Shown here piece by piece: positions 9,179-18,265 of a stretch of DNA of 64,000 nucleotides (its first letter is position 1; each line of letters begins with the position of its first letter). Source of the stretch: Phreatobacter stygius (GTDB lineage: Bacteria; Pseudomonadota; Alphaproteobacteria; Rhizobiales; Phreatobacteraceae); NCBI RefSeq assembly GCF_005144885.1, contig NZ_CP039690.1:6312873-6376872 (forward strand), given 5' to 3'. Under the pieces are notes generated by a model. It saw only the letters and a list, made by a program, of their open reading frames with translations, did no database searches and was not told where the DNA came from. Position numbers and translations under genes: made by a program.

Positions 9179-11119
9179 CTAGCTCGCGGCCTCGAGCGCC
9201 GCGCTGGCCTCGAGCCAGGCCTCTTCGGCTTCCGCCAGTTGCGCGACCCGCTGGGTGCGGATCCTGGAGGCTTCCGCGGCATTGTTCGGCTGCGCCTTGA
9301 AATAGCCGGGCTGGGCCAGGATCCGGTCGATCTTCTGGATATCGTCGCGCAGGCGCTTCATCGACGCCTCGATCTCGGCGACCTTCTTGGCCATGGCCTT
9401 GGCTTCGAGCTTGCCGAGCGGCTTGGCTTCGACCGCGACGGCTGGCGCCGGGGCGGCCGGAGCGGCCGATTGGGCCGCCAGCTCGGCGGCTTCCGCCGAC
9501 GCCTTTTCCGCGGATTTGCCGGTGCCCTTGCCGGGCTTGACCGATTGCGCGGAGCCGCCGCTCAAGACGATCTTGCGGTAATCGTCGAGGTCGCCGTCGA
9601 ACGGCTGCACGCTGCCGTCGGCGACCAGCCAGAGCCGGTCGACCGTCGCCTCCAGGAGATAGCGGTCGTGCGACACGATCATCACGGCGCCGGGATAGCC
9701 GTTGAGCGCCTCGACCAGGGCCGCGCGGCTGTCGATGTCGAGATGGTTGGTCGGTTCGTCGAGGATCAGCAGGTGAGGGCCCTCGAACACCGCAAGCGCG
9801 AACAGGAGCCGTGCCTTTTCGCCGCCCGACAGCGCCGAGACCTTGGTGTTGGACCGCTCGCCCGAGAAGCCGGCGCGGGCGGAAGCGGCGCGCACCTTGG
9901 CTTCGGCGTCGTTCGGCATCAGCCGCCGGAGGTGCTGGTAGACATTCTCCTCCGGGCGCAATTCGTCCAGCTGGTGCTGGGCGAAATAGGCGATCTTCAG
10001 CTTGTCGGCGCGAGTCACGCGCCCGGACATGGCTTTCAGGCGATCGGAAATCAGCTTCAGGAACGTCGATTTGCCATTGCCGTTCGAGCCGAGCAGGCCA
10101 ATGCGGTCGTCGTCGTCGATCCGCAGGTCGAGCCGCTTCAGGATCGGCTTGTTCTCGGTATAACCGACGGACGCGCCTTCCAGATTGATGATCGGCGGCG
10201 ACGCCTTGCGCTCAGGCGGGGGAATGGTGAACGGCGCGACGTCGGTCTCGACGATCGCCGTCACCGTCTCCATCTTTTCCAGCATCTTCAGGCGCGACTG
10301 GGCCTGGCGCGCCTTGCTCGCCTTGGCGCGGAAGCGGTCGACGAAAGCCTGCAGGTCGGCGCGCCGGTCCTCCTGCTTGCGGATCGCCTTTTCGCGCACC
10401 GCCATTTCGATCGCCCGCGACCGGGCAAAGGTCGAATAGGAGCCGCGCCAGAGCGTCAGCTTGCGCTGGTCGAGGTGCAGGATGTGCTCGACGGAGGCAT
10501 CGAGCAGGTCGCGGTCGTGGCTGATCAGCAGCACGCTGTGCGGATAGGTGGCCAGATATTCCTGCAGCCAGAGCGTGCCTTCGAGATCCAGATAGTTGGT
10601 CGGCTCGTCCAGCAGCAGCAGGTCGGGCTCGGCGAACAGCACGGCGGCGAGCGCCACGCGCATGCGCCAGCCGCCGGAGAAGTCGGAACAGGGGCGCAGC
10701 TGCGCCTCGGCATCGAAGCCGAGGCCGGCCAGGATCACCGCCGCGCGCGCCGGCGCCGAATGGGCGTCGATATCGACGAGCCGCATCTGGATCTCGGCGA
10801 TCCGATGCGGATCGGTCGCGGTCTCGGCTTCGGCGAGCAGGCTGGAACGCTCCTTGTCCGCCTGCAGCACGAAGTCGATGAGCGATTGCGGACCGCCCGG
10901 CGCTTCCTGGGCGACGCCGCCGATGCGCGCCCGCGACGGCAGCTTGATCGTGCCCTCGTCGGCCCCGTATTCGCCGGTGATCACCTTGAACAAAGTGGTC
11001 TTGCCCGTGCCGTTGCGGCCGAGGAAGCCGACGCGCGCATTGGGCGGCAAGGCGACGGAGGCCTTGTCGAGGAGAACGCGGCCGGCCACGCGTACGGTAA
11101 GGTCGTTGATCTGCAACAT
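9179..11119 (-). CDS. ABC-F family ATPase (ribosome-associated, Uup/YheS-like)
   Basis: The 646-residue protein has two fused ABC ATPase domains and no transmembrane region. Domain 1 has Walker A GRNGTGKT (residues 34-41), signature SGGWRMRVALA and Walker B LLLLDEPTNYLD. Domain 2 has GSNGNGKST, LSGGEKARLLFALA and LLILDEPTNHLD. They are joined by a charged linker (KASKARQAQSRLKMLEK), the P-site tRNA-interacting motif of ABC-F factors. An Ala/Lys-rich tail and a C-terminal coiled coil resemble Uup or YheS. ABC-F proteins act on the ribosomal E site to relieve stalling. The start MLQINDLTVRV is standard; the longer upstream frame is rejected. Confidence 0.92.
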   Translation of the reverse strand: MLQINDLTVRVAGRVLLDKASVALPPNARVGFLGRNGTGKTTLFKVITGEYGADEGTIKLPSRARIGGVAQEAPGGPQSLIDFVLQADKERSSLLAEAETATDPHRIAEIQMRLVDIDAHSAPARAAVILAGLGFDAEAQLRPCSDFSGGWRMRVALAAVLFAEPDLLLLDEPTNYLDLEGTLWLQEYLATYPHSVLLISHDRDLLDASVEHILHLDQRKLTLWRGSYSTFARSRAIEMAVREKAIRKQEDRRADLQAFVDRFRAKASKARQAQSRLKMLEKMETVTAIVETDVAPFTIPPPERKASPPIINLEGASVGYTENKPILKRLDLRIDDDDRIGLLGSNGNGKSTFLKLISDRLKAMSGRVTRADKLKIAYFAQHQLDELRPEENVYQHLRRLMPNDAEAKVRAASARAGFSGERSNTKVSALSGGEKARLLFALAVFEGPHLLILDEPTNHLDIDSRAALVEALNGYPGAVMIVSHDRYLLEATVDRLWLVADGSVQPFDGDLDDYRKIVLSGGSAQSVKPGKGTGKSAEKASAEAAELAAQSAAPAAPAPAVAVEAKPLGKLEAKAMAKKVAEIEASMKRLRDDIQKIDRILAQPGYFKAQPNNAAEASRIRTQRVAQLAEAEEAWLEASAALEAAS

Positions 11120-11416
11120 GGCGGTGCTTGTGACGGAGGACGTGGTTCCACGCAAGACGCGCGTGTGCCGGCATGTTAATCTCCGGCGACTGGACTCGAC
11201 AGGGACAGGCCTCCCGATGAGACCAAGATGGCCGGACGCAAAGGCAGGCGCGGGGCGCGACGCGGTCGCATCGGCCGGGCATTTCAACCAGCTGCCGGTC
11301 ATCCTCGCCATGGCGCAGCACGGGCACGGAGCGGCGCGCTCGAGCCGCATCGCCGCGTCATCCGGCCGGCATGTTTTTCCTGAACTGCCCATCCATCACG
11401 TACGGAGCTTGAGGCC

Positions 11417-11815
11417 ATGCGTGCATTTCCTGCTGCCGGCGCCATCATCGTGATGCTGGTTTCGGCGCCTGACGCCGTCGCCCAGACCATTCGGACGACC
11501 GCCACCGAGGCGCATTGGAAATCCGGCGTCGTCCAGCTCGCCATCAAGGCCGACCTGCCCGACGACTGCACGCGGCTGGTGCGGGCGATCGCCAAAGGGG
11601 TCACCACGCGGACGCTGGCGGTCGAGGTCACGGTGGTGCGCGAACCGACAGCCCAGTGTGGCCGGTCGGCCGGCCGGGTCGAGCGCAGCTACAGCTACAA
11701 CTTTCCCGGTATCACCCAGGCCGCCACCGCGGTGACGCTGCGCTTCCTGCGTGACGGACAGGAATTGGGGCGTGAAACCACGCCAATCGCCGCGTCAACC
11801 CCCATTCGCAGATGA
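11417..11815 (+). CDS. Small exported protein of unknown function
   Basis: This 132-residue product is not recognised. It has a plausible Sec signal peptide (hydrophobic residues 4-17, likely cleavage after AVA at 20-22). The mature domain looks all-beta and contains two cysteines (C51 and C81) that could form a disulfide in the periplasm. It stands alone, 297 bp from the divergent ABC-F gene and 105 bp before aqpZ on the same strand. The 11120-11416 gap shows no other feature. Confidence 0.55.
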   Translation: MRAFPAAGAIIVMLVSAPDAVAQTIRTTATEAHWKSGVVQLAIKADLPDDCTRLVRAIAKGVTTRTLAVEVTVVREPTAQCGRSAGRVERSYSYNFPGITQAATAVTLRFLRDGQELGRETTPIAASTPIRR

Positions 11816-11920
11816 CAATCCGCGCGAATTGCGCCGAATTCGACCGTTCCTCGCCTCTGACTGGTGTTAAGCTCCGTCTGCCTGACCAAAAAACGAGTCG
11901 GGCAATGGAGAGGGCCAGTT

Positions 11921-12631
11921 ATGAACGGTTCTATGAAGAAGTATCTTGCCGAATTCATCGGATCGGCAGCTTTGGTGATCATCGGTTGCGGCGCGATCAC
12001 CTTGGGTGGCCTCGGTGGTGCCTTGGGCAGCGGCCAGCCCTTGGCCTCGCTTGCGATCCTGCCGATTGGCCTGGCGTTCGGCCTGGCGGTCACCGCCATG
12101 GCCTATGGCATCGGCCCGGTGTCCGGCTGCCACATCAATCCGGCGGTCACCGTCGGCGCCTGGGTCGCCGGACGCATGCCGACCTCGGAAGTTCCCGGCT
12201 ATATCATCGCGCAGTTCCTCGGCGCGATCGTGGGGGCGGCCATCCTCTATGTCACGCTGACCGGCAAGACCGGCGGTTATGACGTCGCAACCGCTGGCCT
12301 CGGCCAGACCGGCTGGTCGGGTTATTCGATGACCTCGGCGATCATCGCCGAATTCGTCGCCACGTTCCTGTTCGTCGTGGTCATTCTGGGGGCCACCTCG
12401 AAGGCCGGCGCGACGCCGGTCGCGGGCCTCGCCATCGGCCTGACGCTGGCCATCCTGCATCTGGCCTTCGTGCCGGTCTCGGGCAATTCGCTCAATCCGT
12501 CGCGGTCCTTCGGGCCGGCCCTGTTCGTCGGCGGCACCGCCTTCGCCCAGGTCTGGATGTTCCTGATCGTGCCGACCCTTGCCGGCGCGGTCGCCGGCGC
12601 CCTGTTCAAGTCGAAGACGCTGGAAGCCTGA
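11921..12631 (+). CDS. aqpZ: Aquaporin Z-like water channel
   Basis: The 236-residue protein has six hydrophobic helices and two half-helix loops of the MIP family. The first pore motif is intact (SGCHINPAVT). The second reads SGNSLNPSRSFGPAL, so the usual NPA is NPS. By alignment to E. coli AqpZ the selectivity filter keeps Phe43 (LAFGL), His174 (ILHLAF) and Arg189, while position 183 is Asn rather than Thr. Water permeation is likely, but the altered second motif could change selectivity. The ATG at 11921 was chosen over an in-frame start 19 codons upstream because it begins the first helix (MNGSMKKYLAEFIG). Confidence 0.88.
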   Translation: MNGSMKKYLAEFIGSAALVIIGCGAITLGGLGGALGSGQPLASLAILPIGLAFGLAVTAMAYGIGPVSGCHINPAVTVGAWVAGRMPTSEVPGYIIAQFLGAIVGAAILYVTLTGKTGGYDVATAGLGQTGWSGYSMTSAIIAEFVATFLFVVVILGATSKAGATPVAGLAIGLTLAILHLAFVPVSGNSLNPSRSFGPALFVGGTAFAQVWMFLIVPTLAGAVAGALFKSKTLEA

Positions 12632-12790
12632 TCCGGGCGCGATGCGTCCGGCTTCGCGCCACCTCGCATCCGTCCGGATGCGGGTTCTCCATGCAACAAG
12701 AAGGCCCGCCGCTCCGGATCAACCGGGGCGACGGGCCGACTTCGCGCGGGCCGGGTGGGGCGACACAACCCGCGCGACTACTCTTGTGCC

Positions 12791-13156
12791 TCAGCGGCAG
12801 ATGCGAACGTCACGCGGGCGGGCGCCCCAGGGGGTCTCGACCCAGCGCCGCTCGACCCAGCAGCGCCGGGGGCCGTAGCCGCCGCCGAAGCCGTAGGGAC
12901 GATAGTGGTGATGCGGGCGGTAATGCGGGCGATCGCCCCAACCGCCGTGGCGATGATGCGGGCGGTCCCAGCCGCCGTGGCGATGATGCGGGCGATCCCA
13001 ACCGCCGCCGCCGCCGTAATACTGGACCGGGACATAGGGCCCGGGAGTGGCGACACCGATGCCGATGGACACCTGGGCGTCAGCCTTGGATGGCGTCAAC
13101 GCCACTGCCGTCAGGGCGGCAAGGCCGACGATGGCGGTGAGGGCGAGCTTGCGCAT
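12791..13156 (-). CDS. Exported His/Gly/Tyr-rich small protein with tandem repeats
   Basis: The 121-residue protein has a Sec signal peptide (MRKLALTAIVGLAALTAVAL, cleavage near ADAQ). Its mature part is rich in Gly, His, Arg and Trp and contains GGWDRPHHRH twice in tandem plus a diverged third copy, coded by about 30-bp tandem repeats near 12945-13010. Two cysteines lie in the C-terminal part (RRCWVERRW and VRICR). Small repetitive exported proteins of this type are common in Rhizobiales and have no assigned function. The His clusters could bind metal, but this is inference. It converges on aqpZ. Confidence 0.65.
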   Translation of the reverse strand: MRKLALTAIVGLAALTAVALTPSKADAQVSIGIGVATPGPYVPVQYYGGGGGWDRPHHRHGGWDRPHHRHGGWGDRPHYRPHHHYRPYGFGGGYGPRRCWVERRWVETPWGARPRDVRICR

Positions 13157-13272
13157 TATAGTTCTCCAAAAGGCGGCCGCGAGAGGCGGCTTCATTCGGC
13201 GGCTTGGCGACATCGCTCAGCCGTTGTGAGAGAAGCTAGCCGCCGCGCGCTGAACGCCTTCTGATCCATCGC

Positions 13273-13287
13273 TTCATGTTGGGTTCA
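13273..13287 (+). promoter_or_regulatory. TTCA-N7-TTCA direct repeat
   Basis: TTCATGTTGGGTTCA lies between the exported His-rich gene (start 13156, minus) and ndk (start 13423, plus). A near-identical arrangement is at 38118-38132 upstream of another small exported protein. Eleven-base-spaced direct repeats are the kind of site bound by OmpR-family response regulators. The assignment is inference from two copies. Confidence 0.3.
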
Positions 13288-13306
13288 TCGCAGCGCCGTC
13301 GGGAAG

Positions 13307-13356
13307 CCCAAGACGTTGCCGGGCCCAAGACGTTGCCGGGCCCAAGACGTTGCGGG
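13307..13356. repeat. 17-bp tandem repeat, about three copies, upstream of ndk
   Basis: The unit CCCAAGACGTTGCCGGG occurs at 13307-13323 and 13324-13340, with a third, slightly shorter copy at 13341-13356. The array ends about 65 bp before the ndk start codon and may therefore overlap or flank its promoter. Confidence 0.85.
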
Positions 13357-13422
13357 CGGGTTAAGGCACTGCTAGAAGCGCGCCAACCTCATCCCAATCC
13401 CCATCTTTTCAAGGAACAGTCG

Positions 13423-13848
13423 ATGGCCATCGAGCGCACCTTCTCCATCCTCAAGCCGGACGCCACCCAGCGGAACCTCACCGGCGGGATCAATGCCCTG
13501 ATCGAGGCCGCCGGCCTGAAGATCGTCGCCCAGAAGCGCATTCAGATGTCGCTGGCCGAGGCCCGCCGCTTCTATGCGGTGCACAAGGAGCGGCCGTTCT
13601 TCGGCGAGCTCGTCGAATTCATGGTCTCGGCGCCGGTCGTGGTGCAGGTGCTGGAGGGCGAGAACGCCATTGCCAAATACCGCGAAGTGATGGGCGCGAC
13701 CAATCCGGCCCAGGCCGCGGAGGGCACCATTCGCAAGCAGTTCGCGCTGTCGGTCGGCGAGAACTCGGTGCACGGTTCGGACTCGGCCGACAACGCCAAG
13801 CTCGAGATCGCCCAGTTCTTCTCCGAGAACGAAATCATCTCGGGTTGA
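13423..13848 (+). CDS. ndk: Nucleoside-diphosphate kinase
   Basis: Ndk transfers the gamma-phosphate of ATP to other nucleoside diphosphates through a phospho-histidine and balances NTP and dNTP pools in the cytosol. At 141 residues the length is normal. Features are the N-terminal [14 protein letters not shown], the [10 protein letters not shown] loop, RKQFA, and the active-site histidine in NSVHGSDS (near residue 118). The start at 13423 follows an AAGGAAC ribosome-binding site; a longer in-frame extension runs back through the tandem repeat and is rejected. A strong terminator follows at 13876. Confidence 0.96.
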   Translation: MAIERTFSILKPDATQRNLTGGINALIEAAGLKIVAQKRIQMSLAEARRFYAVHKERPFFGELVEFMVSAPVVVQVLEGENAIAKYREVMGATNPAQAAEGTIRKQFALSVGENSVHGSDSADNAKLEIAQFFSENEIISG

Positions 13849-13875
13849 TCTTTTTCGCAGGACAGCATGCGTCAA

Positions 13876-13900
13876 GGCGGGCCCAGGGCCCGCCTTTTTC
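13876..13900 (+). terminator. Rho-independent terminator of ndk
   Basis: A perfect 9-bp stem, GGCGGGCCC/GGGCCCGCC, with a single-base nominal loop (effectively a smaller stem with a wider loop) is followed by TTTTT, 28 bases after the ndk stop codon. Confidence 0.85.
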
Positions 13901-13980
13901 GTTTCCGCGATATGGCTTAGGCTCGTCATCGATCCCAAGGCCGATCCACGGTCAGGGGCTTGCCAGATCCGGAGCTCCCG

Positions 13981-16086
13981 ATGAATGCGCCGCTGCGTAT
14001 CGAACGCCGCCAGTCGACCTGCCCGCATGATTGCCCGTCGGCCTGCTCGCTCGATATCGAAGTGATCGACGGCCGGACCATTGGCCGTGTCCATGGCGAT
14101 GCCAGGCAAAGCTACACGGCGGGCGTCGTCTGCGCCAAGGTCGCGCGTTATGCCGAGCGCACCTACCATCCCGACCGGCTGTTGCATCCGTTGATCCGCA
14201 AGGGCCCCAAGGGCTCCGGCGAGTTCCAGCGTATTTCCTGGGACGAGGCGCTCGACATCACCGCCGCCAGGCTGCTCGAGGCCGAAGCCCGCCATGGCTC
14301 GGAAACGGTCTGGCCCTATTATTATGCCGGCACCATGGGTTTCGTCATGCGCGACGGCATCAACCGCCTGCGCCATGTGAAGAAATATTCCGGTTTCTTC
14401 TCGACCATTTGCACCAATATGGCCTGGTCCGGCTTCATTGCCGGCACCGGCAAGCTCGCCGGCGTCGATCCGCGCGAAATGGCGCTGGCCGATGTCGTGG
14501 TGATCTGGGGCACCAATGCGGTGTCCACCCAGGTCAATGTGATGACCCATGCCATCAAGGCGCGCAAGGACCGCGGCGCCAAGGTGGTGGTCATCGACGT
14601 CTACAAGACCGATACGATGAAACAGGCCGATCTCAGCCTGGTGGTGAAGCCCGGCACCGATGGCGCGCTCGCCTGCGCCGTCATGCATGTGCTGTTCCGC
14701 GACGGCCATGCCGACCGGGACTATCTCGCCCGCTATACCGACGTGCCGGTCGAGCTCGAGGAGCATCTGCGGACGCGCACGCCGGCTTGGGCCGCGGCCA
14801 TCACGGGCTTGAGCGTCGACGAGATCGAGACCTTCGCCAGGCTGGTCGGCGAGAACAAGAAGACCTTCTTCCGGCTCGGCTACGGCTTCGGCCGCCAGCG
14901 CAACGGCGCCGTCAACATGCATGCCGCGTCCTGCATCGCGGCGGTGACCGGCGCCTGGGCCGTCGAGGGGGGCGGGGCCTTCCACAACAACGGCGCGATC
15001 TATCATTGGCGCAAATCGCTGATCGAGGGGCTGGATGCCCGCGATCCCAAGATCCGCATCCTCGACCAGTCGCGCATCGGGCCGATTCTCACCGGCGAGC
15101 GCCAGGCCCTGAAGCGCCCGGACGGCAGCGACGGGCCACCGGTCACCGCGCTGCTGATCCAGAACACCAATCCGGTCAATGTCGCGCCCGACCAGAGCAA
15201 GGTGATCAAGGGGTTCGCCCGCGACGACCTGTTCACCGTGGTGCATGAGCAGTTCATGACCGACACGGCCAGGATGGCCGATATCGTGCTGCCGGCCACC
15301 ATGTTCATGGAACATGACGATCTCTATGCCGGCGGCGGCCACCAGCACATCATGCTCGGCCTGAAACTGGTCGAGGCGCCCGGCGAATGCCGGTCGAATC
15401 ACCAGGTGATCTCGGAGCTGGCGAGACGGCTCGGCGCGGAACACCAGGGGTTCACCATGAGCCCGCGCGAAATCATCGACTGGACCCTGCAGCATTCCGG
15501 CTGGGGCACGCTGGCCGAGCTGGAAACCACCAATTTCCGCGACGTCCAGCCGAAATTCGAGGACGCGCATTACATCAACGGCTTCGCCTACCGGGACGGC
15601 AGGTTCAAGTTCAAGCCGGACTGGCCGAATGTGCCCAACGCCAATATCGGCACGCTCGGGCCCTGGGACAAAATGCCGTCATTGCCCGACCATTGGGAGG
15701 TGACCGAGGAGCCGGATGCCGAGCACCCGTTCAAGCTCGCCACCTCGCCCTCGCGCAGCTACCTCAATTCGACCTTCGCCGAGACGCCCTCCTCTAGAAA
15801 GCGCGAAGGCCGGCCGGAAGTGATGATCAATCCGGTCGACGCCGAACGGCTGTCGATCGCGCCGGGCGCCAAGGTCGAACTCGGCAATGAGCGCGGCCAG
15901 CTGGTGCTGCATGCCAAGGTCACCGACCAGACCCGGCCGGGCACCCTGATCGCCGAGGGGCTCTGGCCCAATTCGGCGCATGAGAACGGCCAGGGCATCA
16001 ATGTGCTGACCGGCGCCGATGCGGTCGCGCCGTTCGGCGGCGCCGCCTTCCACGACAACAAGGCCTGGATCAGGCCGGTCGGGTGA
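13981..16086 (+). CDS. Molybdopterin-dependent oxidoreductase (DMSO reductase superfamily)
   Basis: The 701-residue enzyme carries an N-terminal [4Fe-4S] motif with cysteines 14, 18, 22 and 51 (CPHDCPSACS and VVCAKV). The Molybdopterin and Molydop-binding domains follow, the latter after about residue 590 (PEVMINPVDAERLSIAPG). No twin-arginine signal is seen, so a cytoplasmic location is likely. No electron-transfer partner gene is adjacent, and the substrate cannot be assigned; formate dehydrogenase-like and BisC-like groups share this architecture. The ATG at 13981 sits just before the cysteine motif. It is a stand-alone gene after the ndk terminator. Confidence 0.88.
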   Translation: MNAPLRIERRQSTCPHDCPSACSLDIEVIDGRTIGRVHGDARQSYTAGVVCAKVARYAERTYHPDRLLHPLIRKGPKGSGEFQRISWDEALDITAARLLEAEARHGSETVWPYYYAGTMGFVMRDGINRLRHVKKYSGFFSTICTNMAWSGFIAGTGKLAGVDPREMALADVVVIWGTNAVSTQVNVMTHAIKARKDRGAKVVVIDVYKTDTMKQADLSLVVKPGTDGALACAVMHVLFRDGHADRDYLARYTDVPVELEEHLRTRTPAWAAAITGLSVDEIETFARLVGENKKTFFRLGYGFGRQRNGAVNMHAASCIAAVTGAWAVEGGGAFHNNGAIYHWRKSLIEGLDARDPKIRILDQSRIGPILTGERQALKRPDGSDGPPVTALLIQNTNPVNVAPDQSKVIKGFARDDLFTVVHEQFMTDTARMADIVLPATMFMEHDDLYAGGGHQHIMLGLKLVEAPGECRSNHQVISELARRLGAEHQGFTMSPREIIDWTLQHSGWGTLAELETTNFRDVQPKFEDAHYINGFAYRDGRFKFKPDWPNVPNANIGTLGPWDKMPSLPDHWEVTEEPDAEHPFKLATSPSRSYLNSTFAETPSSRKREGRPEVMINPVDAERLSIAPGAKVELGNERGQLVLHAKVTDQTRPGTLIAEGLWPNSAHENGQGINVLTGADAVAPFGGAAFHDNKAWIRPVG

Positions 16087-16121
16087 TGCAGGCCTGCACG
16101 ACGAGCCCTGCATCGAGGTTA

Positions 16122-16290
16122 GCCGTCCTTCGAGGGTCGCTTCGCTCCCACCTCGGGATGAGGTCTGTTGGGTTTGGCATCGGAGGTGGTGCCGGATGCT
16201 CTTTGAGGGGCGAGTGTCGCCAGGAACATCAATGCGATACTCCACCTCCCTCATCCTGAGGTGGGAGCGAAGCGACCCTCGAAGGACGGC
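16122..16290. repeat. Inverted pair of an approximately 42-bp palindromic intergenic element
   Basis: The left arm (16122-16163) and right arm (16248-16290) are imperfect reverse complements with the core GTCCTTCGAGGGTCGCTTCG. They flank about 85 bp. This fills most of the 327-bp gap between the oxidoreductase gene and purN, where no gene was found. Partial copies of the core occur at 38934-38990 and 52509-52528. Confidence 0.8.
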
Positions 16291-16413
16291 CGACCGCTGT
16301 GCAAATTCGTCGCATCTGCCGCGAATCAAAAAGCCGGCTAATTGAATGCCCGCCGATTTCCACCTCACGGATCGCTTCAGCGACCCGGTCGCCGTCTCGG
16401 GAGAGTCCGGAGC

Positions 16414-17001
16414 TCAGACCAGCTTATACTCGGTCGCGATCATGCGGAGCGCCTCCGGATAGATCCGGTGCTCGACCGCCAGAACCCGTTTGCCCAGGGC
16501 TTCCGCGGTATCACCAGGCAGAACCGGCACTTCGCCCTGCAGGATGATCGGTCCGGCATCCATTTCCGGCACCACGAAATGCACCGTCGCGCCATGCCGC
16601 GTCACGCCGTCGGCGAGCGCGCGCGCATGGGTGTCGAGGCCTTTGTAAGCCGGCAAAAGAGCTGGGTGGATATTGATCATCCGCCCTTGCCACTGGCCGA
16701 CCAGCCAGGGGGTCAGAATGCGCAAGAAGCCGGCAAGGCAGACGATGTCGATGGCATGGCTTTCGAGCTCGGCCTGCACCGCCCGTTCGAAGGCTTCACG
16801 ATCGCGGCCGAAGCTCTTGTGGTCGACGGTCGCGGTGGCAATGCCATTGGCCGCGGCGAGGTCGAGGCCGCCGGCACCGGGAACATTGGACAGAACCAGC
16901 GCGATTTCGGCCGGATAATCCGTGGCCTTGGCGGCCTCGATCAGCGCGGCCATGTTGGAACCGCGCCCGGAGATCAGGATCGCGACGCGCTTGCGGCTCA
17001 C
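16414..17001 (-). CDS. purN: Phosphoribosylglycinamide formyltransferase
   Basis: PurN transfers a formyl group from 10-formyl-tetrahydrofolate to GAR in step 3 of purine synthesis. The 195-residue protein has the folate-dependent transferase fold, with phosphate loop [11 protein letters not shown] near residue 10, the catalytic Asn and His in [20 protein letters not shown], and the catalytic Asp in [10 protein letters not shown]. It overlaps purM by 4 bp (ATGA) and is the second gene of a purM-purN operon. Confidence 0.96.
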   Translation of the reverse strand: MSRKRVAILISGRGSNMAALIEAAKATDYPAEIALVLSNVPGAGGLDLAAANGIATATVDHKSFGRDREAFERAVQAELESHAIDIVCLAGFLRILTPWLVGQWQGRMINIHPALLPAYKGLDTHARALADGVTRHGATVHFVVPEMDAGPIILQGEVPVLPGDTAEALGKRVLAVEHRIYPEALRMIATEYKLV

Positions 17002-18074
17002 AGCGCCAGCGCTCCGCTGAAGGTCACCAGCGGCTCTTCCGCCGCGGCAACCACCCGGCCGAGCGTGACCACCGTCTCGCCGGCCTCACGGAAGGTTGCG
17101 GCGAGCCGTTCCGCGTCGGCCGGCGCCGTCACCACCACCATGCCGATGCCGCAATTGAAGGTCCTGACCATCTCGGCCTGGTCGAGGCCGCCGACCTTGG
17201 CGAGCCAGCCGAACACCGGCGGCACCGGCACGGCCGACAGGTCGACCGCGACGCCGAACCCCTTGGGCAAAACGCGCGGAATATTGTCGACGAAGCCGCC
17301 GCCGGTAATATGGGCGAGCGCCTTGATCGCGCCGGTCGAGCGGTGCGCGGCGAGCACGCTCTTGACATAGATGCGGGTTGGCACCAGCAGGGCTTCACCG
17401 AGCGATTGTCCCTCGGCGAAGGGCGCCGGCGCATCCCAGCGCAGGCCCGAGACCTCGGCGATCTTGCGCACCAGCGAATAGCCGTTGGAATGGACGCCGG
17501 ACGAGGCCAGGCCCAGCACGACGTCGCCTTCGCCGACATCCGGCCTGGGCAGCAGCGTACCGCGTTCGGCGGCGCCGACCGAAAAGCCGGCGAGGTCATA
17601 GTCACCCTCGGCATAAAGCCCGGGCATTTCGGCGGTCTCGCCGCCGATCAGCGCGCAGCCGGCTTCCCGGCAGCCGAGCGCAATGCCCTTGACCACCTGG
17701 GCCGCGGCCTCCGGCGACAGCTTGCCGGTGGCGAAATAATCCAGGAAGAACAGCGGCTCGGCGCCTTGGACCACCAGGTCGTTGACACACATGGCGACGA
17801 GATCGATGCCGATCGTGTCATGCCGGTTGGCCTCGATGGCGATCTTGATCTTGGTGCCGACGCCGTCATTGGCGGCGACCAGCACCGGATCCTTGAACCC
17901 GGCCGCCTTCAGGTCGAACAGGCCGCCGAACCCGCCGATCTCGGCGTCCGCCCCCGGCCGCGCGGTGGCGCGCACCAGCGGCTTGATCATGTCGACCAGG
18001 CGGTTGCCGGCATCGATATCGACGCCGGCTTGCGCATAGGTCAGGCCATTTGAGGTTTTCGGCTTATCGGTCAC
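16998..18074 (-). CDS. purM: Phosphoribosylformylglycinamidine cyclo-ligase
   Basis: PurM closes FGAM to AIR with ATP, step 5 of purine synthesis. The 358-residue protein starts [20 protein letters not shown] and shows the AIRS domains with [34 protein letters not shown] and [19 protein letters not shown] at 18074 is chosen since the aligned family N-terminus begins here; the frame is open further upstream without similarity. It is divergent from maeB across 191 bp. Confidence 0.95.
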   Translation of the reverse strand: MTDKPKTSNGLTYAQAGVDIDAGNRLVDMIKPLVRATARPGADAEIGGFGGLFDLKAAGFKDPVLVAANDGVGTKIKIAIEANRHDTIGIDLVAMCVNDLVVQGAEPLFFLDYFATGKLSPEAAAQVVKGIALGCREAGCALIGGETAEMPGLYAEGDYDLAGFSVGAAERGTLLPRPDVGEGDVVLGLASSGVHSNGYSLVRKIAEVSGLRWDAPAPFAEGQSLGEALLVPTRIYVKSVLAAHRSTGAIKALAHITGGGFVDNIPRVLPKGFGVAVDLSAVPVPPVFGWLAKVGGLDQAEMVRTFNCGIGMVVVTAPADAERLAATFREAGETVVTLGRVVAAAEEPLVTFSGALAL

Positions 18075-18265
18075 GTGGCTGATCCCCGTTGAACCGTTCG
18101 GATAGCCCGCTCGGGCCCGGCTCGCAACGGCGAAGCGGCCCGAATGGGCTTTTTCCTGTTCGGCAAAGGTCCTGCGTGGCGACGCCGGCTTTCCGGCCAG
18201 CCTTGAATATCGGAAGGTTGACCCGGCAAGACCAGAAGCGCATGACCGCGTCATTGGAGGGGTGC

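Noticed and set aside
13372-15570. 732-codon minus-strand frame antisense to ndk and the molybdopterin oxidoreductase
   Set aside because: No recognisable domain; composition mirrors the third-position GC of the real plus-strand genes.
16087-16413. Possible small genes or sRNA in the gap before purN
   Set aside because: The only structure is the dispersed inverted repeat; the small frames follow the repeat and have no start signals or similarity.
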